A stretch of 38,932 nucleotides of DNA from an uncultured Prevotellaceae bacterium (GCA_900318915.1 ONMI01000030.1:1-38932); one strand, 5' to 3'. Numbered from the stretch's first letter, positions 17,521 through 26,491 are shown. Made by a program: numbers and translations. Notes: generated by a model not told the origin, from the letters alone.

Positions 17521-17558
17521 ACACAAAAGTGGCGGGCCGAGGCCCGCCACTTTTGTGT
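17521..17558. terminator. Bidirectional terminator between convergent genes
   Basis: A perfect 18-bp inverted repeat (ACACAAAAGTGGCGGGCC, centre GA, then its complement) has A/T-runs in both arms. It serves the plus-strand operon ending at 17517 and the minus-strand ATPase gene, whose TGA at 17558-17560 touches the hairpin. Confidence 0.9.
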
Positions 17559-19009
17559 CATGCTTTCTCAAACAGATTGTCCATCGTCACCACGCTTTGC
17601 GCGCGACTGCTGTATTTGTTCGGCTTCAGTCCGTAGGTGGTGATGAGAGTAAGGTGAACAGCTTTCCTCGATGGGGCTTGCTGCAAGAACGACTGTATCT
17701 TGCCCCTGAGCACAGCATCATAGCTCTTGTCTATGCTAAATTCGCCAGTGCTGTATTTCATCTCGCAGAGATTGATGATGCGGTCGTCACGGTCTATGAG
17801 CATGTCTATCTGGGTGTGGTCGTCGGCCGTCTTGCTTCGCCATGGTTTTATTTCGGCGTGCACACCGCTTATGCCGAGGGCCTTCTTTATTTGTGCCTGA
17901 TGCACGTAGCACACTTCTTCAAAAGAAATGCCGCGCCAAGCATTGAGCGAGGCACTGTGCAGGTTCGATTGCCAAAAATTCTGACTCATTGTGTCGCCCG
18001 ATTCGATAAAACTCATATAGAACAACGTGAACAGATCTATAAGCTTGTAATGGGTGTCGCGCGAGGAACCGCCGTAGGGTACATACTTGATGATGAAATC
18101 GCTGGCCTCGAGCGATTGTAGAATCGATGTCAGTCCGCCGCCTGAGGTGATTCCTGTCTTTTCCACAATCTCCTTACGGGTCAGTCCTTCACGCCGGGTG
18201 CTCAGGGCTTGTACTATTTTTATGTACTTGCCTGCATCGGAAAAGAGAGACTTGAACAGTCGCTCAAATTCCAGTTGCAGTTTTCCGCTCTTGCTGAAAA
18301 ACAGACGGTCTATGTTCTGCGCCAGACTGGTTCCCTTTTCTATGTAGGATAGATAATAGGGTATGCCGCCCATCACCATGTAACATTGCAAGAGATCATA
18401 GCGGTCCATCTCTATCTTGCGAGATGTAAAAAACTGCTCACATTCGTTTAGTGTGAAAGGAGATAGATGTATCTCTCGTGTGGTACGGCCGTACAGACCA
18501 CTGGTGTTGTTGATGAGTTTGTCGTTTATCCATGAGGCAGCACTGCCACAGACAATCAGCATCAGGTTGCGCTGCCCTGCCCCCCATCCGTTCCAAAAAT
18601 GCTCGAAGGCTGCGGCAAAACCTGAACGTGGAGTGTCCATCCACGGCAGTTCGTCGAGAAATACCACAAGGCGCTTGCGTCTCGACTGGCGTTCCAACAA
18701 CTCTCTGAGCCAGGAAAATGCTTCCAGCCAACTCTTCGGCGCCTCGCTGTGGTAGTCGCCGTATTCACGCAGCGACTGTCCGAACACCTCCAACTGCTGG
18801 CGGTAGAGTAATTCTCCGTCGGACAACAGGTCAAAAGGTGAAAGGGCTGTGTGGTAAAAGGTGAATGTTCCTTCGTACATTTCTCTTATGAGATAGGTCT
18901 TTCCTACACGGCGACGGCCGTATACCACAACAAACTCCGCCTGCTTCGACTGATACAACTCGTCCAGCAAGTGCTGTTCGTATTTCCTGCCTATTATCTT
19001 GCTCCGCAT
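17558..19009 (-). CDS. AAA ATPase with DUF234-like, nuclease-fold-like C-terminus
   Basis: 483 residues. Walker A is GRRRVGKT (31-38) and Walker B is LVVFLDELPW with Asp119-Glu120, followed by CGSAASW. The middle holds a winged-helix-like part (LTRKEIVEKTGI). The C-terminus resembles DUF234 and has a PD-(D/E)xK-like set, Asp402 in QIDMLID and Glu416-Met-Lys418 in CEMKYS. This fits the ATP-binding family (PF01637-like plus DUF234) that is multicopy in Bacteroidetes and whose cellular role is unsettled. Base composition looks more A/T-rich than its neighbours. It stands alone between convergent copies of the membrane/propeller module, with a 55-bp tandem array directly upstream, so it may be an acquired element. 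The start ATG at 19009 follows AAAGGAGA. Confidence 0.85.
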   Translation of the reverse strand: MRSKIIGRKYEQHLLDELYQSKQAEFVVVYGRRRVGKTYLIREMYEGTFTFYHTALSPFDLLSDGELLYRQQLEVFGQSLREYGDYHSEAPKSWLEAFSWLRELLERQSRRKRLVVFLDELPWMDTPRSGFAAAFEHFWNGWGAGQRNLMLIVCGSAASWINDKLINNTSGLYGRTTREIHLSPFTLNECEQFFTSRKIEMDRYDLLQCYMVMGGIPYYLSYIEKGTSLAQNIDRLFFSKSGKLQLEFERLFKSLFSDAGKYIKIVQALSTRREGLTRKEIVEKTGITSGGGLTSILQSLEASDFIIKYVPYGGSSRDTHYKLIDLFTLFYMSFIESGDTMSQNFWQSNLHSASLNAWRGISFEEVCYVHQAQIKKALGISGVHAEIKPWRSKTADDHTQIDMLIDRDDRIINLCEMKYSTGEFSIDKSYDAVLRGKIQSFLQQAPSRKAVHLTLITTYGLKPNKYSSRAQSVVTMDNLFEKA

Positions 19010-19027
19010 ATTGTCTCCTTTCCTTTA

Positions 19028-19512
19028 ATTATTCCGCCGCAAATATACAAAAAAATCCCATTGTGGCGAAATTATTCTCAAAATTATTCCGCCGCAATAG
19101 GTATGGAAAATCCTATTGTGGCGAAATTATTCTCAAAATTATTCCGCCGCAATAGGCATGAAAAAACCCATTGTGGCGAAATTATTCTCAAAATTATTCC
19201 GCCGCAATATGTATGAAAAACCCTATTATGGCGAAATTATTCTTAAAATTATTCCGCCGCAATAGGCATGAAAAACCCTATTGTGGCGAAATTATTCTCA
19301 AAATTATTCCGCCGCAATAGGCATGAAAAATCCCATTGTGGCGAAATTATTCTCAAAATTATTCCGCCGCAATAGGTATGAAAAACCCCATTGTGGCGAA
19401 ATTATTCTCAAAATTATTCCGCCGCAATAGGTATGAAAAACCCTATTGTGGCGAAATTATTCTCAAAATTATTCCGCCGCAATAGGCATGAAAAACCCTA
19501 TTGTGGCGAAAT
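19028..19512. repeat. Tandem array, 8.8 copies of an exact 55-bp unit
   Basis: Nine starts of ATTATTCCGCCGC fall at 19028, 19083, 19138, 19193, 19248, 19303, 19358, 19413 and 19468, all exactly 55 bp apart with no indels. Each unit contains a dyad, CGCCGCAATAGG against CCTATTGTGGCG, around an A-rich loop, and a second imperfect dyad GGCGAAATTATT/AATTATTCCGCC across the unit border. Variation is confined mainly to a few loop and stem positions. Because 55 is not a multiple of three the array is not coding. It fills the gap between the propeller stop (19536) and the ATPase start (19009). Confidence 0.95.
19040..19047 (-). promoter_or_regulatory. -7 box (TATATTTG) of the ATPase gene, inside array unit 1
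   Basis: The minus strand reads TATATTTG, about 31 nt upstream of the ATPase ATG. Only the gene-proximal array unit has it. The equivalent position in unit 2 reads ACCTATTG, so the other units lack a recognisable box. Confidence 0.6.
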
Positions 19513-19535
19513 AGTAATGCATGAAGATTCTGTTT

Positions 19536-20996
19536 TTATTTGAAGTCGATGGCTTCTTTTTCCATCGCTTTCCGCACATCGTCGGCGCTGAAGGGCAGCG
19601 GTCCCTTGCCCATTTCCGGCACATTAAACGACTTCAGGTTGTTGTCGTAGAAGGAAGGATGTTTCTGGGGCAGTACGAAGGGTTTGTGGGCCTTGCCGTT
19701 CTTGTCGATGTAGCAGTAGTAGGGTTTGCCGTAGAGGCCGTCGTCGCGCTTGGAGGCGAACACCAGCCAGCGGCTGTTTGACGACCAACTGTGGTAAGTG
19801 TCGCTTTTCCGGCTGTTCACCACGCGCAGGCTGTCGATGGCACCTGTCTGCAGGTCCATCATCTGCAGGTCGGCTTCCTGGTGCCAGATGGGGAAGGTGC
19901 CGTAGGAGGCCACGGAGTAGACGATGCGGCGTCCGTCGGGACTGATGCGTGGATGGCACACCGACAGCTGTGACCGTGTGCCGGAGAGCAGGGTGTCGAC
20001 GGTGGTGCCCAGTTGACCGGTCTTCTCGTTGAAGGCGATGCGGCACAGACTGTAGCGCATGTCTTTCAGCTCGACGGGCAGGGTCACATGGGGCGAGGCG
20101 CAGAAGTAGATATACTTGCCGTCGGGCGAGAAAGCGGGAAAAGTCTCAAAGGCGCTGCTGTCGTTGAGCAGGGGGCTGCGCAGGATGGTGTTGCGGTCCA
20201 GGTCGGCCACATACACGTCCGACACCTTGTCGAACACTTCCAGACGCTTGCTCGGACGGGCGTGGAAAGCCGGAATGATGTTGTTGGTGGAGAAGGTGAT
20301 GTAGCGTCCTGAGGGGCTGAATCCGAAGTAGACACTGCTGGTGGCCATGTCGGGAGTCTTGATGTTGAGCTTGCTCAGGTGGCCGTTGCGGTTCAGGATG
20401 GCACCACCTCCCTCGCCGCGCACATACATCATGCTGAGCGAGGGGTCCTGGTTGCTGTAGGTGTGGCAGTTCATGCACCGGTTGCCCACCAGACCGTAGT
20501 CGGAGATGCTCCGCTCGTCGAAAGTCTCCACACAGCGCTCCCGCAGTGCCAGGTTCTGGTATATCTCGTAGTCGGGCTCTATAAGACGGTAGGTGAGGTA
20601 GGGGTCTACGGCATCGGCCACGACGTGCCAGCTGAAGGTCCGGAAGGTGGTCCACTGGCCGTCTTTGCGGGCCGTCACGGTCACCTTCACCTCACGGCCG
20701 GTGGACTGCGACATGAAGTCTTTCCAGTCGTCCAGGTCGAAGACGGCCTCCGGTCCGCGGCGGTTCACCGTCAGTGTCTCGCCGCCGCAGGTGGCTTTCA
20801 CCTCCACGGCTTCATAGTCGCCGCGCAGCAGGAAGTTGAGCGGGGCTATGTTGTAGGGTATCCACACATCGGTGTAGTCGGGATACATAGGGGGCAGTTC
20901 GTTGCTCTCCACAGGGTTTGAGGGCTTTGGCGTGCAGGTGGCCAGGAGCAGCATGGCGGCTGCCGCAAGTGTCAGCAGGAGTGATTTGTGCTTCAT
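19536..20996 (-). CDS. TolB-like propeller lipoprotein with CxNCH haem-c motif (module C)
   Basis: 486 residues from the ATG at 20996, which overlaps the membrane-gene stop by 4 nt (ATGA). A longer upstream reading is rejected because it runs inside that gene. The lipobox is LLATC, Cys21. The family blocks are LPPMYPDYTDVWIPYNIAPL, YLTYRLIEPDYE, CMNCH at 174-178, SPDGKYIYF, TYHSWSSNSRWLVFASKR and LPQKHPSFYDNN. It is the most divergent of the three paralogues, and it lies on the opposite strand with a different companion gene. It is predicted to be a lipid-anchored periplasmic propeller that may bind haem c covalently. No direct functional clue beyond this. Confidence 0.85.
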   Translation of the reverse strand: MKHKSLLLTLAAAAMLLLATCTPKPSNPVESNELPPMYPDYTDVWIPYNIAPLNFLLRGDYEAVEVKATCGGETLTVNRRGPEAVFDLDDWKDFMSQSTGREVKVTVTARKDGQWTTFRTFSWHVVADAVDPYLTYRLIEPDYEIYQNLALRERCVETFDERSISDYGLVGNRCMNCHTYSNQDPSLSMMYVRGEGGGAILNRNGHLSKLNIKTPDMATSSVYFGFSPSGRYITFSTNNIIPAFHARPSKRLEVFDKVSDVYVADLDRNTILRSPLLNDSSAFETFPAFSPDGKYIYFCASPHVTLPVELKDMRYSLCRIAFNEKTGQLGTTVDTLLSGTRSQLSVCHPRISPDGRRIVYSVASYGTFPIWHQEADLQMMDLQTGAIDSLRVVNSRKSDTYHSWSSNSRWLVFASKRDDGLYGKPYYCYIDKNGKAHKPFVLPQKHPSFYDNNLKSFNVPEMGKGPLPFSADDVRKAMEKEAIDFK

Positions 20997-22570
20997 GGCG
21001 CAGGAGTTTTGGCAGTGTCGAAATAATACCAGTAGGTGTCGCTGAACCGTGGGTCGCCGCGGTGGCTGTTGTAGTCGCTGAAGCGTTGCACTTCCGTCTG
21101 GTCGTAGATGTATTTGCTCCATTCTTCCTGGGGCGCATTCGTGCCGGCCAGATAGATCATGAGGGCTTGCTGGTAGAGTTTCTTGCGGCGCGGCCGTCCG
21201 GTGTCGATGCAGTAGCGGTCATAGTCGCGCTTGAAGTTGTCCATGTCTTTCAGCAGCAGGGTGCTGCAGAGTATATAGTCGAGGGCTGCTGTGTTGGCAG
21301 GGTTGCTGTCGAGCAGTTCCATCATCACCATGTGCAGGTTGTCGGAGAGACGGATGGTGTCGGCCTGGTTGGTGAATTTCTGCTTCTCGATGATGTACCG
21401 CCATGCCTTGGGTTCATGGGCCGTGATGCGGTCGGACCAGTCGCGGTAGGCCCAGGTGTGTTGTAGCAGGCGCAGGTATTTGTTGGCCGCCAGCGTGTCG
21501 CCGCTCACCAGGTTGCACTCGGCCAGCCGCCGAATCATCCGCACGTTGCGGTTGCGGGGGGAGAACACGTTGGTCATCATGGCGGCTCGCTCGGTCATCG
21601 TCATGTCGCCCAGGGCCCAGTAGAGCTCGTTCATGTTGATGATGACGAGGCGGGGCGTCTCCGGTCCGATGGCGTAGAAGGTGCCCAGCTGGTTGGGGGT
21701 GTACTTGAGCAGGTGGTCGGGCAGCTCGCCTTTCTGCGCCTGCACCAGGTTGTAGAAGAAGAGCATCTGGTCGGTGCGCTGGCCGGCGTTCTCCACTATC
21801 TGTTCCACCTTGTCGTAGTGGCCGAAATAGTATTCATCGCTCACAGCGAAGTCTTTCTCCAGAATCCAGTCGGGTGTCTTGAGCTTTCCCAGTCCGGGGT
21901 AGGTGAGGGCATGGCCGGGGGTAAGGTAGTAGCAGTGGGGGCCAGCCATCATAATCAGGGGTATGAGCAGCAGGGCGGGCACCAGGCAGAGAAGGGCCTT
22001 GCGGCGGTGCAGCGCCACATCGAGGGCGGCGAGCAGCAGATAGGCCCACACGCCATAGCCGAAGAGCCAGTAAGTGAGCAGACCGATAAGCAGGGGCATG
22101 GCGAGCAGCCACCCCTTGCTCCGCCTCAGCAGCCATGAGGTGCACAGATAGGCGGCCTGTCCGCCCATGAGGGCCATGACCTGCGACAAACGGTAGTTCA
22201 CGCCCAGGCAGAGGCTGAAGTGCAGCGTCATCAACACCATGGCGGCCACAAAGGCCACATGGCGGTTCAGTCCGGCGCGTTGACCGCCGCGGCGCCACAG
22301 GTCGCCCACGGTGAGCAGGGCCACCGTCAGGATGGCGGAGCCGGCGTAGAGATAATAGTAGAACTGGGTGAGGAAGTCGCCCGCCATGCAGGCCAGCCAG
22401 GCGGGTTTCTGCCAGTAGGTGCTCAGATAGTCGGCCGTGAGCAGGAACAGCTGGTTCTGCTCCTGGTAGAACAGGTGGTGCGGATAGTAGAAACAGAAGA
22501 ACACCATGCATGCCACACCCCACAGCAGGATGAGGGCATATTGGTAATAAGGAGTGGAACGCTGCGGCAT
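20993..22570 (-). CDS. Polytopic membrane protein, third paralogue (module C)
   Basis: 525 residues from the ATG at 22570 (MPQRSTPYYQYAL), 5 nt after the stop of the chorismatase-like gene. An earlier in-frame start would lie within that gene. N-terminal family block: FYQEQNQLFLLTADYL, then GDFLTQFYY, matching the products at 10639 and 14310. About nine hydrophobic helices are followed by a helical soluble half. The PGG of the other paralogues is replaced by PAW here, so the strictly shared core is EQxQLF and DYL. It is translationally coupled to the propeller gene. Family function unknown. Confidence 0.8.
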   Translation of the reverse strand: MPQRSTPYYQYALILLWGVACMVFFCFYYPHHLFYQEQNQLFLLTADYLSTYWQKPAWLACMAGDFLTQFYYYLYAGSAILTVALLTVGDLWRRGGQRAGLNRHVAFVAAMVLMTLHFSLCLGVNYRLSQVMALMGGQAAYLCTSWLLRRSKGWLLAMPLLIGLLTYWLFGYGVWAYLLLAALDVALHRRKALLCLVPALLLIPLIMMAGPHCYYLTPGHALTYPGLGKLKTPDWILEKDFAVSDEYYFGHYDKVEQIVENAGQRTDQMLFFYNLVQAQKGELPDHLLKYTPNQLGTFYAIGPETPRLVIINMNELYWALGDMTMTERAAMMTNVFSPRNRNVRMIRRLAECNLVSGDTLAANKYLRLLQHTWAYRDWSDRITAHEPKAWRYIIEKQKFTNQADTIRLSDNLHMVMMELLDSNPANTAALDYILCSTLLLKDMDNFKRDYDRYCIDTGRPRRKKLYQQALMIYLAGTNAPQEEWSKYIYDQTEVQRFSDYNSHRGDPRFSDTYWYYFDTAKTPAP

Positions 22571-22575
22571 AGGGC

Positions 22576-23592
22576 TTATTTCTTGGCTATGCACTCCATC
22601 TCCACGAGCCACTCCGGGCGGCACACCTTGGCATGCAACAAGATACGCGGGGTGTGGGGGAAGGCTTTCTGCATGAACTGCTCCACCACATCGCGGTCGG
22701 AGGCGTCGCGCAGGTAGATTACGAAGTATTGCACATCGTTCATCGTGGCGCCGCCGTCGCGCAGCAGGGCGCCGATGTTCTCCAGCAGACGGGCTGTCTG
22801 GCGCTGTATGTCGCCCAGGTATACCACATGGCCGAACTTGTCGATGCTGGCCGTGCCGGAGATGAAGAAGGTCTGGTCGTCGGTCTGGGTGAGGCGGGTG
22901 CCGCGCTCGAAGGCTACCCCGTATTCGTGGGTGGGGTTCAGGTTGTCGAGCGCTTTCAGGTAGGTCTTGTCGTCTTCCTGGATGTCAGGATAGGTCAGGA
23001 AGTCGATGGCCACTGAGGCACCGCGGGTCTCGGAGAAACCGCCTATGCCGGTGCTGGCTATGAAGTGGGTGTCGGCGGTGAGGCCGTACTGGCGGAAGAT
23101 GTCGTTGCGGGCCTTCACCATGCCCTGGTAGTTGACATCGATGTCGGCCACGTATATCCAGGTGCGCACGCAGTGCTCCTTGAGTGTCAGGCCACGCTGA
23201 GTGATGCTCTTGATGTACTTGTCGAAGAGCAGCATGGTCTGGATGTACGAGTTGGTGCCGTTGGTCTCGGCATCGCTCAGTCGCAGACTGTGGAAGAGGA
23301 AGGAGGCGGGCTTGTCGCTCGTCTTCACCAGAATGGAGATTTTCGAACCGTCGAGGGGCGGCTGCTCTATGATGCTGCAGGCGCAGGGCGAGAGCACCTT
23401 CTGGTAGAGTTCCGACTCTATCAGAAGCTGGTATTGGTTTTGGGCGTCGCTCAGGAATATCTTACTGTATTGCAGCTGCCTACCGTTGGCCTGCTCCTCG
23501 TCGAGGTAGTCGGCCAACAGCAGGTGCAACTCGCTTATGCGCAGTGCGAAAGCACCGCGCCCGGAGGGCTTGATGATGTTGTATCTGTCCAT
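22576..23592 (-). CDS. Chorismatase/Rid-superfamily protein (FkbO/XanB2-like)
   Basis: 338 residues from ATG 23592 (MDRYNIIKPSGRG). A start 54 nt earlier would overlap the -7 box. The C-terminal half has the Rid/YjgF-like fold signals GVAFERG, FFISGTASID, YLGDIQRQTARLLENIGALL and MNDVQYFVIYLRD. It closes with CRPEWLVEMEC, resembling the CRxxLxVEIE end of chorismatases that make hydroxybenzoates or dihydroxycyclohexadiene acids from chorismate. The upstream half, with an HFIASTGIGG block, fits the same family. A plain RidA-like deaminase is the alternative, but the length (RidA is about 130 residues) argues against it. It is the first gene of an operon with membrane/propeller module C, spaced by 5 nt. 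Confidence 0.65.
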   Translation of the reverse strand: MDRYNIIKPSGRGAFALRISELHLLLADYLDEEQANGRQLQYSKIFLSDAQNQYQLLIESELYQKVLSPCACSIIEQPPLDGSKISILVKTSDKPASFLFHSLRLSDAETNGTNSYIQTMLLFDKYIKSITQRGLTLKEHCVRTWIYVADIDVNYQGMVKARNDIFRQYGLTADTHFIASTGIGGFSETRGASVAIDFLTYPDIQEDDKTYLKALDNLNPTHEYGVAFERGTRLTQTDDQTFFISGTASIDKFGHVVYLGDIQRQTARLLENIGALLRDGGATMNDVQYFVIYLRDASDRDVVEQFMQKAFPHTPRILLHAKVCRPEWLVEMECIAKK

Positions 23593-23643
23593 TTCTTGCT
23601 TAGGCTTCTCTTCCCGGCACAAAGTGCCGTGCTTTTCGGTGTG

Positions 23644-23651
23644 CAAAGGTA
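23644..23651 (-). promoter_or_regulatory. -7 box (TACCTTTG) of the chorismatase-like/module C operon
   Basis: The minus strand reads TACCTTTG and would give a start near 23638 and a leader of about 45 nt. No clear -33 TTTG is seen at standard spacing. Confidence 0.5.
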
Positions 23652-23740
23652 AGCATTTTTTATGAAGAGAAAAAACCTTCGCGACAAAATAGGACAGGAA
23701 TACCTAGTTTTGGTGACTCCGCCTAAGCACCGGTCATCGC

Positions 23741-24703
23741 TTACAGGCTTTCCAGCACTCTTTTCAGCACCACCTGGGCCGAAATCTCCCGGTTGGCTGC
23801 TTCGGGTATCACGAGCGAGTGCTCGCTCTCTATCACGTCGTCGGTCACGATGAGGCCGCGGCGCACAGGCAGGCAGTGCATGAAGAAAGCGTCGTTGGTC
23901 CATGCCATGTGCTCGCTGTCGATGGTCCAGCTGCGGTCCTGGCTCAGTATGCGGCCGTAGTCGGCAGGGCGGCTCACACCGGGGCAGCTCCAGTTCTTGG
24001 CGTACACGAAGTCGGCGCCCTCGAGGGCTTTGCGCTGGTCGTATTCCACGGTGGCGTCTCCGGCGAATGCCGGGTCGAGTTCATAGCCCTCGGGGTGGGT
24101 GATGACCAGGTCTACATCGGCGGCGTTCATCCACTCTGCGAACGAGTTGGGCACGGCCTGCGGCAGCGCCCGGCAGTGGGGCGCCCAGGTGAGCACCACC
24201 TTGGGGCGCTCGGTGCGTTTGTGCTCCTCGATGGTGATGAGGTCGGCGAAGGCCTGCAGCGGATGCACAGTGGCGGTCTCCATGGCCACCACGGGGCGGC
24301 CGCTGTAGCGCACAAACTGGTTCACCACCGTCTCGGCATAGTCGTAGTCGCGGTCAGTGAGTCCGGCGAAGGAGCGCACGGCGATGATGTCGCAGTAGCT
24401 GCCCATCACGGGTATGGCCTCGAGCAGATGCTCGCTCTTGTCGCCGTCCATGATGACGCCGCGCTCGGTTTCCAACTTCCATGCGCCGGCGTTCACATCG
24501 AGCACGATGACGTTCATGCCCAGGTTCATGGCGGCCTTCTGGGTGGAGAGCCGGGTGCGCAGGCTGTTGTTGAAGAATATCATGAGCAGGGTCTTGTTCT
24601 TGCCCAGCTGTTGGTAGGCGTAGCGGTCGCTCTTCACGGCCTGCGCCTCGGCGAGGGCGGCGCTCAGGGGGCCGATGTCGCCTACATGGAAGAATGTTTT
24701 CAT
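23741..24703 (-). CDS. argF': N-succinylornithine carbamoyltransferase (ArgF')
   Basis: 320 residues from ATG 24703 (MKTFFHVGDIGPL). The carbamoyl-phosphate site FFNNSLRTRLSTQ is at 44-56, HPLQ at 147-150, and a HCLPVRR stretch lies near the C-terminus. The overall sequence resembles the B. fragilis enzyme shown to carbamoylate N-succinylornithine rather than ornithine, including MDGD, YCDIIAVRSFAGL and NSFAEWMNA. It works in the cytoplasm in arginine synthesis, giving N-succinylcitrulline. It is the last gene of the arg/pro run, 47 nt after a small secreted-protein gene. N-acetylornithine as substrate is a weaker alternative. No clear terminator follows. Confidence 0.9.
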   Translation of the reverse strand: MKTFFHVGDIGPLSAALAEAQAVKSDRYAYQQLGKNKTLLMIFFNNSLRTRLSTQKAAMNLGMNVIVLDVNAGAWKLETERGVIMDGDKSEHLLEAIPVMGSYCDIIAVRSFAGLTDRDYDYAETVVNQFVRYSGRPVVAMETATVHPLQAFADLITIEEHKRTERPKVVLTWAPHCRALPQAVPNSFAEWMNAADVDLVITHPEGYELDPAFAGDATVEYDQRKALEGADFVYAKNWSCPGVSRPADYGRILSQDRSWTIDSEHMAWTNDAFFMHCLPVRRGLIVTDDVIESEHSLVIPEAANREISAQVVLKRVLESL

Positions 24704-24750
24704 ATCGTTTCTTTTGTCGTTTTCTGTGATGGGAAGGTATTGGCGGCTCG

Positions 24751-25179
24751 TCAGCCGGCAGTGATATCGAAGGCATGTGTCATGTAGATGCCCAGTTTGA
24801 GTGAGTAGTCGTTTTCGCCCACTTGGTTCCAAGGGGCCTGGTAGTAGATCTTCTCTCTCAAGACGATTCCGTGCTTGTCGAAGTATTTCTTGGAGATAAT
24901 CCGGTAGGTGAGCAGCGGTCCGTCAAACTCGTAGAGCACTTCTGCCCGTACGGGCTTGCCTATCACGCCGTCTCGTTTGCCCTCTTTTTTGCAGGTCTTC
25001 TTGTCCTTGTAGTCATAGCGGACCCACAGCAGGTAATTATCGCGCGAACGGTCCACACAGTCACTGGCATTCAGCACCAGGTTTTCGTCTTCCAATACGG
25101 TCTGATAGGTCTTCACCTGAGCGGAAACGGCAGTGGAGCACAGGATGAGCCAAAGCAGTGAAATAATAATTTTTTTCAT
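24751..25179 (-). CDS. Small secreted protein of unknown function
   Basis: 142 residues. A signal peptide, MKKIIISLLWLILCSTAVSA, probably ends at VSA-Q. The mature part is about 120 residues, polar and beta-rich in look, with two cysteines (ASDCVDRS and KKTCKKEG) that could form a disulfide. No known domain is recognised. It lies between proA (50 nt upstream) and argF' (47 nt downstream) in a run of cytoplasmic biosynthetic genes, where a secreted protein is unexpected. It may simply be a passenger in the operon. Confidence 0.7.
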   Translation of the reverse strand: MKKIIISLLWLILCSTAVSAQVKTYQTVLEDENLVLNASDCVDRSRDNYLLWVRYDYKDKKTCKKEGKRDGVIGKPVRAEVLYEFDGPLLTYRIISKKYFDKHGIVLREKIYYQAPWNQVGENDYSLKLGIYMTHAFDITAG

Positions 25180-25229
25180 AGATTATTGGTTTTAGGGATG
25201 ATTTTTCTGATGGGGTGGATGGGCCGCTG

Positions 25230-26480
25230 TCAGGGCGTGCGTACCTGTCCGTTGCCGTTGATGAGCCACTTGTAGGTGGTCATCTCCTCCAGTGCCATGG
25301 GACCGCGCGGCCCCAGTTTCTGGGTGCTGATGCCTATCTCGGCGCCGAGACCGAACTGGGCGCCGTCGGTGAAGCTGGTGGGGGCGTTTACATACACGCA
25401 GGCGGCGTCGACACGCATCTGGAACACATCGGCGCGGCCGGCGTCTTCGGTGATGATGCTCTCGCTGTGGCCGCTGCCGTAGAGGGCTATGTGCTGGAGC
25501 GCCTCTTCCATCGTGGTCACGGTGCGGATGGCCATCTTGTAGTCCATGTACTCGGTGCCGTAGCTCTCGTCGGTGGCGGGGCAGAGCAGATGGGCGGGAT
25601 AATGGCCTGAAAGGGCGGCCAGGGCGGCCGCATCGGCATAGAGCGTCACGTTCTTGCCGGCAAGGGGAGCGCAGAGCGCGGGCAGGTCGGCCAGGCGCGA
25701 CTGGTGCAGGATGAGGCAGTCGAGTGCGTTGCACACACTCACACGGCGGGTCTTGGCGTTGTACACGATGTCGCGTCCTTTGGCCAGGTCGCCGTAGCGG
25801 TCGAAGTAGGTGTTCACCACGCCGGCCCCGGTCTCGATGACGGGTATGCGGGCATGGTCGCGCACAAACTGGATGAGGCGTTTGCCGCCGCGGGGTATGC
25901 ACAGGTCTACATAGCCGGTGGCCTGGAGCATCTCGGCGGTGGCCTCATGGGTGGCGGGCAGCAGGCCCACGGCCATCGGGTCGATGCCGGCCTCGCCGAG
26001 CACCTGTTGTATCAGGGCCACGATGGCTTTGTTCGACTCCTCAGCATCGCGGCCGCCTTTCAGGATGCAGGCGTTGCCGCTCTTGAAACACAGCGAGAAT
26101 ACGTCGAAGCAGACGTTGGGACGGGCTTCGAACACAATGCCTATCACACCGAAAGGCACACTCACGCGGCGGAGCCTCAACCCGTTGGGCAGGGTGCGCT
26201 CCAGCAGGGTGCGTCCCAGGGGCGACGGCAGTATCGCCACTTGCCGCATGTCGGCGGCGATGCTCCTTATCCGCTCGGGGGTGAGCAGGAGGCGGTCGTA
26301 GAGGGGGCTCGACGGGTCCATCCGGTCCAGGTCGGCCCGGTTGGCGCTGAGCAGCGCACCGCTCTCGGCCTCTATCCTGTCGGCCAGGGTGGCCAGCAGG
26401 CGGTTGCGGGTGTCGTCGCTCAGCAGGGGCAGCGTGTGCGACGCCTTTCTCACTTGTTCAAAAAGGGCTTTGTTTTGCAT
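25230..26480 (-). CDS. proA: Gamma-glutamyl phosphate reductase
   Basis: 416 residues from ATG 26480 ([17 protein letters not shown]); a longer reading runs back into proB. The catalytic cysteine is Cys250 in [20 protein letters not shown](P)-binding and family blocks include [17 protein letters not shown] and [14 protein letters not shown]. It reduces gamma-glutamyl phosphate to glutamate semialdehyde, the second step of proline synthesis. It begins 11 nt after proB, the usual proBA order, in the arg/pro run. Length is typical. Confidence 0.95.
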   Translation of the reverse strand: MQNKALFEQVRKASHTLPLLSDDTRNRLLATLADRIEAESGALLSANRADLDRMDPSSPLYDRLLLTPERIRSIAADMRQVAILPSPLGRTLLERTLPNGLRLRRVSVPFGVIGIVFEARPNVCFDVFSLCFKSGNACILKGGRDAEESNKAIVALIQQVLGEAGIDPMAVGLLPATHEATAEMLQATGYVDLCIPRGGKRLIQFVRDHARIPVIETGAGVVNTYFDRYGDLAKGRDIVYNAKTRRVSVCNALDCLILHQSRLADLPALCAPLAGKNVTLYADAAALAALSGHYPAHLLCPATDESYGTEYMDYKMAIRTVTTMEEALQHIALYGSGHSESIITEDAGRADVFQMRVDAACVYVNAPTSFTDGAQFGLGAEIGISTQKLGPRGPMALEEMTTYKWLINGNGQVRTP

Positions 26481-26491
26481 GTTGCGATGGA

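Noticed and set aside
19028-19512. CRISPR array
   Set aside because: The units are near-identical over all 55 bp, so there are no unique spacers, and no cas genes are nearby.
25192-25902. A 236-residue Arg/His/Pro-rich minus-strand reading
   Set aside because: It is an alternate frame of proA, which has all catalytic motifs in its own frame.
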